From: Duganella sp. BuS-21
Lineage (GTDB): Bacteria; Pseudomonadota; Gammaproteobacteria; Burkholderiales; Burkholderiaceae_D
Assembly (NCBI GenBank): GCA_041874725.1
Contig: CP097466.1
Location: 4,402,001-4,466,000, forward strand
Direction of reading: 5' to 3'
DNA length: 64,000 bases
Shown here piece by piece: positions 60,010-64,000 of this stretch (position 1 is the first letter of the stretch; the number at the start of each line of letters is the position of its first letter). The notes beneath the pieces were generated by a model. That model was given only the letters and a program-made list of their open reading frames with translations, was not told where the DNA came from and made no database searches. Both the position numbers and the translations under genes were made by a program.

Positions 60010-60504
60010 CTACCGTGCCCGGATCTGGTTCACCAGGTCGTCCGGCGGTGTGTCGATATCGAGGGTGATGCCCGCTTCGTCCGGCTGCAGCGGTTCCAGG
60101 TCGCGGAACTGGCTGTCTAGCAGTGAGGTCGGCATATAGTGATTGGTGCGCGCCTGCATGCGCGCGGCGATCAATTCCTTCGGGCCGTCCAGGTGCGCGA
60201 AACGCAGCGCCGGATCGCCCTCGCGCAGCAGGTCGCGGTAACGCCGCTTGAGCGAGGAGCACGAGATGACCAGGCCCTCGCCGCGCAGCCGCGCCGCCCG
60301 GATCTGCGTCTGCAGCGCCAACAGCCAGTCGGCGCGGTCGTCGTCGTTCAGCGCGACGCCGGCGGACATCTTGGCGACATTGGCCGGCGGGTGGAACTGG
60401 TCGCCTTCAACGAAGGGCACGCCGGTTGCTGTCGCCAACGTCTGCCCCACCGTGCTTTTGCCGCAGCCGCTGACGCCCATCACCACCCAACGGTTAGTCT
60501 GCAT
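60010..60504 (-). CDS. gntK: Gluconokinase
   Basis: A 164-residue kinase. The ATG at 60502-60504 is chosen because GGAG stands six bases upstream; an ATG at 60516 lacks one. P-loop 'GVSGCGKST' (residues 10-18), 'EGDQFHPPANVAKMSAGVALNDDDRADWL' and 'SCSSLKRRYRDLLR' are diagnostic of the GntK/thermoresistant gluconokinase family. It makes 6-phosphogluconate for the Entner-Doudoroff or pentose phosphate routes. First gene of the operon, 18 bases behind the palindrome at 60522-60533. Confidence 0.95.
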   Translation of the reverse strand: MQTNRWVVMGVSGCGKSTVGQTLATATGVPFVEGDQFHPPANVAKMSAGVALNDDDRADWLLALQTQIRAARLRGEGLVISCSSLKRRYRDLLREGDPALRFAHLDGPKELIAARMQARTNHYMPTSLLDSQFRDLEPLQPDEAGITLDIDTPPDDLVNQIRAR

Positions 60505-60521
60505 CCAAGTCTCCAAGTTTA

Positions 60522-60533
60522 GTTAGCGCTAAC
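60522..60533. promoter_or_regulatory. Perfect LacI-family palindrome upstream of gntK
   Basis: GTTAGCGCTAAC is a perfect 12-bp palindrome with central CG, flanked as TA-(12)-ATA. It is 18 bases before the gntK ATG, a position suited to repression. No regulator gene of this type is adjacent; the only LacI-family gene in the window is at 8343, whose presumed site differs. Confidence 0.72.
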
Positions 60534-60611
60534 ATACCCTCCGCGAAAAATCGATGCACCACCGCTGCATCTTTCGGTGAAATATTGGGGGGCAGTTCGC
60601 GCCGGCGCCAA

Positions 60612-60623
60612 GATAGCGTTATC
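60612..60623. promoter_or_regulatory. Second LacI-like palindrome, toward the MHS transporter
   Basis: GATAGCGTTATC pairs GATA with TATC about a central CG (one mismatch pair). It lies about 200 bases before the transporter start. Weaker than the site at 60522; may be chance. Confidence 0.35.
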
Positions 60624-60825
60624 ATTTTTGATGACTTTAGCTTACCGGGGGAATTTGTAAAGCGATATCCATGCTGCGCCGCAACGAAAAACTCAGTGGT
60701 TTGTATGGCTGGCGCTACGGCCTCAGCACATCTGGTGCGGCGCAGCATAAGCTGCGGTACAAAAGCCACACAGCCGGTGCTATGCTACGGCTGCCCGACC
60801 CTGTTCAACTTACAACAACAAGACC

Positions 60826-62094
60826 ATGCACAACACCGAGACCGCCCGTCCGCTGACAGGCCAGGATTACAAAACCCTGGCGCTGGCCGCCTTGGGCGGC
60901 GCGCTGGAGTTCTACGACTTCATCATCTTCGTCTTCTTCGCCAACGCCATCGGCCAGCTGTTCTTCCCGCCCGAGATGCCGGACTGGCTGCGCACCCTGC
61001 AAACCTTCGGCATCTTTGCGGCCGGCTACGTGGTGCGTCCGTTGGGCGGCATCGTCATGGCGCACTTCGGCGATCTGTTGGGCCGCAAACGCATGTTCAC
61101 GCTGTCGATCCTGATGATGGCCGTGCCGACGCTGGCCATCGGTCTGCTGCCGACCTACGCCAACATCGGCCTGGCCGCACCGCTGCTGCTGCTGTTGATG
61201 CGCGTGTTCCAGGGCGCGGCGGTGGGCGGCGAAGTGCCGGGCGCCTGGGTGTTCGTCGCCGAGCACGTGCCGGCGCGCCGCACCGGCTACGCCTGCGGCA
61301 CGCTGACGGCCGGCCTGACCTTCGGCATCCTGCTTGGCTCGCTGGTGGCGACCGGGCTGAATACCGCCTACCAGCCGGAAGAAGTGCTGGCCGGCGCCTG
61401 GCGCATGCCGTTCCTGCTGGGCGGCGTGTTCGGCCTGGGCGCGATGTACCTGCGCCGCTGGCTGCATGAAACACCGGTGTTCGCGGAGATGGCGCAGCGC
61501 AAGGCGCTGGCCGCCGAGATGCCGCTGAAGACCGTGCTGCGCAGCCATCGCGGCGCGGTGGCCGTGTCGATGCTGCTGACGTGGATGCTGTCGGCCGGCA
61601 TCGTGGTGGTGATCCTGATGACGCCGACGCTGCTGCAAAAGGTCTACCACATCGACGCCCGCACCGCGCTGGTGGCCAACACCGTCGCCACCCTGTGCCT
61701 GATGTTCGGCTGCATGTTCTACGGCGTGCTGGCCGACCGGCTGGGCGTCAAGCCGGTGCTGTTCGTCGGCGCGCTGCTGCTGGCGGTGTGTACCTGGGTG
61801 TTCTACACCACCCTGCGCACGCAGCCGGAATTGCTGCTGCCGTTGTACGGCCTGACCGGCTTCTGCGTCGGCGTGGTCGGCGCCGTGCCGTGCGCGCTGG
61901 TGCAGGCCTTCCCGCCGCAGGTGCGCTTTTCGGGCCTGTCGTTCTCCTACAATATGTCGTACGCCATCTTCGGCGGCCTGACGCCGGTGGTGGTCACGCT
62001 GATGCTGAAGAACGACCCGCTCGGCCCGGCCTACTACGTGATGGCGGTGTGCGTGATCGGCATGCTGTCGGCACTATTCATCCGCAAGGCCTGA
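60826..62094 (+). CDS. MFS transporter, metabolite:H+ symporter (MHS) type
   Basis: A 422-residue, 12-helix permease. 'LGGALEFYDFIIFVFFANAIGQLFFP', 'RPLGGIVMAHFGDLLGRKRMF', 'RVFQGAAVGGEVPGAWVFVAEHVP' and 'WLHETPVF' are the signatures of the MHS group (KgtP, ShiA, proline/betaine and citrate carriers). It imports a carboxylate or zwitterion with protons. Its last 21 bases overlap the end of the convergent DHA2 gene (62074-62094). Substrate unknown; shikimate-, ketoglutarate- or aldonate-like acids are all possible. Confidence 0.87.
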   Translation: MHNTETARPLTGQDYKTLALAALGGALEFYDFIIFVFFANAIGQLFFPPEMPDWLRTLQTFGIFAAGYVVRPLGGIVMAHFGDLLGRKRMFTLSILMMAVPTLAIGLLPTYANIGLAAPLLLLLMRVFQGAAVGGEVPGAWVFVAEHVPARRTGYACGTLTAGLTFGILLGSLVATGLNTAYQPEEVLAGAWRMPFLLGGVFGLGAMYLRRWLHETPVFAEMAQRKALAAEMPLKTVLRSHRGAVAVSMLLTWMLSAGIVVVILMTPTLLQKVYHIDARTALVANTVATLCLMFGCMFYGVLADRLGVKPVLFVGALLLAVCTWVFYTTLRTQPELLLPLYGLTGFCVGVVGAVPCALVQAFPPQVRFSGLSFSYNMSYAIFGGLTPVVVTLMLKNDPLGPAYYVMAVCVIGMLSALFIRKA

Positions 62095-63441
62095 AGCCGC
62101 GACACCTGATCTTCGCTGCACCGCCAGCGCCATGAGCAGCAAGGCCAGCGCCAGCATCACGCTCGACGCGGTGAGCGCGGTGGTGAGGCGCTGCGCCAAC
62201 GGCGCGGCGCCGGCCAGCGCCACCAGTACCGCCAGTCCCAGCGAATTTCCCAACTGGTGCGCCACATTCACCACGCCCGAGGCGGCGCCGGCGTCCTGCG
62301 CCGCCACGCCGGCGATGCCGGCCGCCGTCAGGGGGCTGAGCGTCATCCCCTGTCCCGCGCCGATCAGCACCATCGGCAGCGCCACCGTCAGCCAATAGCC
62401 GCCGTCCGGCGTCACGCGGCTCAGCCACGCCATGCCGGCCAGGCCTACCGCCAGGCCGCAGGCCAGCAGCAGCGGATTGCCATAGCGGCGCGTCAGGCGC
62501 GGCATCTGCAAAGCCACCGCAAAATTCACCAGCGTCATGGGCAGGAAGGCCATGCCGGTTAATGAAGGCGAATAGTTCAGCACCGTCTGCAGGTACTGCG
62601 TAGTGAAGAAAAAGAAGCCGATCATCGCGCCCAGGAACAGCACCCGCGCGGCATAAGCCGAAGCGCGCTGGCGATCGGCGAACAGGCGCAGCGGCATAAT
62701 GGGCTGTGCGGCCCGGCGCTGTCCTGCCACGAAGGCCGCTAGCAGCAACAGGCCGGCGGCCAGCATGCCCAGTGTCAGCGGATCGGACCAGCCGGCGCCG
62801 GCCGAGCGGATGAAGGCGTACACCAGCGCGCTCATGCCGGCGGTGGAGGTCAGCGCGCCAGCCAGGTCGAAACGCCCGCCGCTGGGCGGACTGTCGGGAA
62901 TGTAGCGCAGCGCCGCCCAGATCATCGCGACACCGATCGGCAGGTTGATAAAAAAGCCGACCCGCCAAGACATCCATTCGGCCAGCAGGCCGCCCAGCAC
63001 CAACCCCGCACTGGCGGCGATGCCCGCCGTGGCGCTGTACAGGGACACGGCACGCGTGCGCTGTGCACCTTCCACGAACGTGGTTTGCAGTAGCGCCAGC
63101 GTGGACGGCGCCAGGATCGCCGCGCCCAGTCCTTGCACGGCGCGCGCACCGACCAGCCATGCAGGTGATGGAGCGGCACCTATCGCCAGCGACGCCAGCG
63201 TGAACAACGCCAGCCCCGCCACCAGCATGCGGCGGCGGCCGACGATGTCGCCGCCGCGCGCGGCCAGCAACAGGAAGCCGCCGAAGGTCAGCGTGTAGGC
63301 GCTGTGCGCCCAGGCCAGGCCGCTGTCGCTGAAGCCCAGCTCCTGATGAATCTTCGGCAGGCCGGTCAACAGCACCGAGGTGTCGAGCACGATCATTACG
63401 TAGCTGACCAGGATGATGGCCAGGATGGCGCGCCTGTTCAT
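62074..63441 (-). CDS. MFS efflux transporter, DHA2 (EmrB/QacA) type
   Basis: A 455-residue protein. The ATG at 63439-63441 overlaps the cupin stop by 4 bases. About 14 helices; '[21 protein letters not shown]', '[29 protein letters not shown]', '[21 protein letters not shown]' and '[14 protein letters not shown]' are typical of 14-helix drug:H+ antiporters. Co-translated with the cupin and divergent from a LysR gene, so it probably exports a compound sensed by that regulator. Confidence 0.9.
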   Translation of the reverse strand: MNRRAILAIILVSYVMIVLDTSVLLTGLPKIHQELGFSDSGLAWAHSAYTLTFGGFLLLAARGGDIVGRRRMLVAGLALFTLASLAIGAAPSPAWLVGARAVQGLGAAILAPSTLALLQTTFVEGAQRTRAVSLYSATAGIAASAGLVLGGLLAEWMSWRVGFFINLPIGVAMIWAALRYIPDSPPSGGRFDLAGALTSTAGMSALVYAFIRSAGAGWSDPLTLGMLAAGLLLLAAFVAGQRRAAQPIMPLRLFADRQRASAYAARVLFLGAMIGFFFFTTQYLQTVLNYSPSLTGMAFLPMTLVNFAVALQMPRLTRRYGNPLLLACGLAVGLAGMAWLSRVTPDGGYWLTVALPMVLIGAGQGMTLSPLTAAGIAGVAAQDAGAASGVVNVAHQLGNSLGLAVLVALAGAAPLAQRLTTALTASSVMLALALLLMALAVQRRSGVAASGLADE

Positions 63442-63821
63442 ACAGGCTCCAGCCAATCCACCACTCTGCCGTTCAGGTTTTCTGCAATGGCGATGTGCGA
63501 CATGGCGGTGTCGTCCGACGCGCCATGCCAGTGCTTGACGCCGGGCGGTATCCAGACCGTGTCGCCCTGGCGGATCTCCTGCGGCGCACCGCCCCAATGC
63601 TGCACCAGGCCGGCGCCGGCGGTGACGAGCAGCGTCTGCCCCAGCGGGTGAGTATGCCAATGGGTGCGCGCACCCGGCTCGAAGGTGACGACGGCGCCGC
63701 CGATACGGGCGTCGCCGCTGCCCTGGAATGGCGCGTCGATACGCACGCGGCCGGCGAAGTAGTCGGCGGGGCCGGTGGCTGAAGCTTGCGTGCCGGCGCG
63801 GGTAATTTGTACTTGTTCCAT
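63438..63821 (-). CDS. Small cupin, hydroxynitrile-lyase-like
   Basis: A 127-residue single-domain cupin; the ATG at 63819-63821 has AAGGA upstream. '[13 protein letters not shown]', '[33 protein letters not shown]' and '[16 protein letters not shown]' closely follow the metal-dependent cupin hydroxynitrile lyases described in Granulicella (His-x-His, Gln, His ligands). Most relatives are of unknown activity and sit beside transporters and LysR genes, as here. The metal site looks intact; activity on cyanohydrins is only a possibility. Confidence 0.85.
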   Translation of the reverse strand: MEQVQITRAGTQASATGPADYFAGRVRIDAPFQGSGDARIGGAVVTFEPGARTHWHTHPLGQTLLVTAGAGLVQHWGGAPQEIRQGDTVWIPPGVKHWHGASDDTAMSHIAIAENLNGRVVDWLEPV

Positions 63822-63922
63822 ATGCTGGTGTCCTTTGTGGAGGTATGCCGCACAGTGTAAGCGTCGCGCGAGCCATTGATAAGAGGCTATAATTAACATG
63901 GGTTTATGAGCAGGATTCATCA
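63822..63922. promoter_or_regulatory. Divergent promoter region, cupin-MFS operon and LysR gene
   Basis: A 101-base gap with a -10-like TATAAT at 63888-63893, 30 bases before the LysR start. LysR regulators usually bind such shared gaps. No single T-N11-A site can be chosen with confidence. Confidence 0.45.
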
Positions 63923-64000
63923 ATGGAATACGAAAATTTCAACGACTTGCTGGCCTTCGTGGCCGTGGCGCGGGAAGGCAGCTTCACCAGGGCCGCCAGG
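63923..64000 (+). CDS. LysR-family regulator, N-terminal fragment (cut by window edge)
   Basis: Only the first 26 codons are inside the window: '[19 protein letters not shown]' then 'SFTRAAR'. This is the standard beginning of the LysR winged helix ('[15 protein letters not shown]'). It is divergent from the cupin-DHA2 operon and is presumed to regulate it. The remainder lies to the right. Confidence 0.85.
   Translation, partial: MEYENFNDLLAFVAVAREGSFTRAAR

Larger units (their letters stand above)
60505..60825. other. Intergenic region between gntK and the MHS transporter
   Basis: 321 bases without a convincing gene. It holds the gntK ribosome site, the palindrome GTTAGCGCTAAC (60522-60533) and a second LacI-like palindrome GATAGCGTTATC (60612-60623). 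An open minus-strand frame (60494-60769) reads through both operators and lacks a ribosome site, so it is not called. Presumably it carries both divergent promoters. Confidence 0.6.

Noticed and set aside
60494..60769. 91-codon minus-strand frame upstream of gntK
   Set aside because: It runs through both operator-like palindromes and the gntK ribosome site, has no start signal and no recognisable motif.

Overview
The window is about 64 kb of GC-rich, gene-dense chromosome. It probably comes from a plant-biomass-degrading betaproteobacterium of the Oxalobacteraceae (Duganella/Massilia type). This placement is an inference from the beta-proteobacterial porin, the IclR-type PcaR with its boxes, the Crp/Fnr family, the 'ggggtcgga' hairpin and the mix of families; no rRNA or tRNA gene is visible to confirm it. 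Almost all genes are metabolic, in compact operons with ATGA-type overlaps. No phage, plasmid, insertion sequence or CRISPR array was seen.

Layout: (1) 1-9449 is a glucuronoxylan utilisation locus: SGNH esterase (partial), GH43, GH115, GH10 xylanase, GH67 alpha-glucuronidase and a LacI-type regulator, with a LacI-type operator between the divergent xylanase and GH67 genes. (2) 9516-16292 holds a type-B carboxylesterase, then an M1 metallopeptidase / DUF6702 / TonB receptor operon of unknown purpose, then a remnant of a zeta-toxin-like kinase. (3) 16289-23122 holds a chemoreceptor, a thiol dioxygenase fused to four rhodanese domains, a divergent sulfonate-type binding protein, and a desaturase + PhnD-like pair. 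(4) 23211-36253 is a quinate/shikimate (probably chlorogenate-type ester) locus: carboxylesterase, MFS transporter, catabolic dehydroquinase, dehydroshikimate dehydratase split into two genes, shikimate/quinate dehydrogenase, TetR regulator, hydrolase and TonB receptor. Its three promoters share one palindromic operator. (5) 36282-49974 is aromatic-acid catabolism: vanAB, a MarR regulator, one Liv-type ABC importer with two binding proteins, pcaIJF, PcaR, a porin, and paired PcaR boxes in front of both pcaI and the porin/binding-protein pair. (6) 49971-51487 holds tandem and REP-like repeats, a Crp/Fnr regulator and small proteins. (7) 51596-60533 is a gluconate/aldonate-type operon: gluconokinase, TonB receptor, GntP symporter, a double beta-helix + propeller protein and an esterase, headed by a perfect LacI-type palindrome. 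(8) 60612-64000 holds an MHS-type transporter, a DHA2 transporter, a cupin and the start of a divergent LysR gene.

Together the genes describe attack on hemicellulose and the aromatic or quinate esters attached to plant cell walls. Xylan is debranched and cut, quinate is taken to protocatechuate, vanillate is demethylated to protocatechuate, and beta-ketoadipate enters central metabolism. The protocatechuate ring-cleavage genes that would join the upper and lower halves are not in the window.
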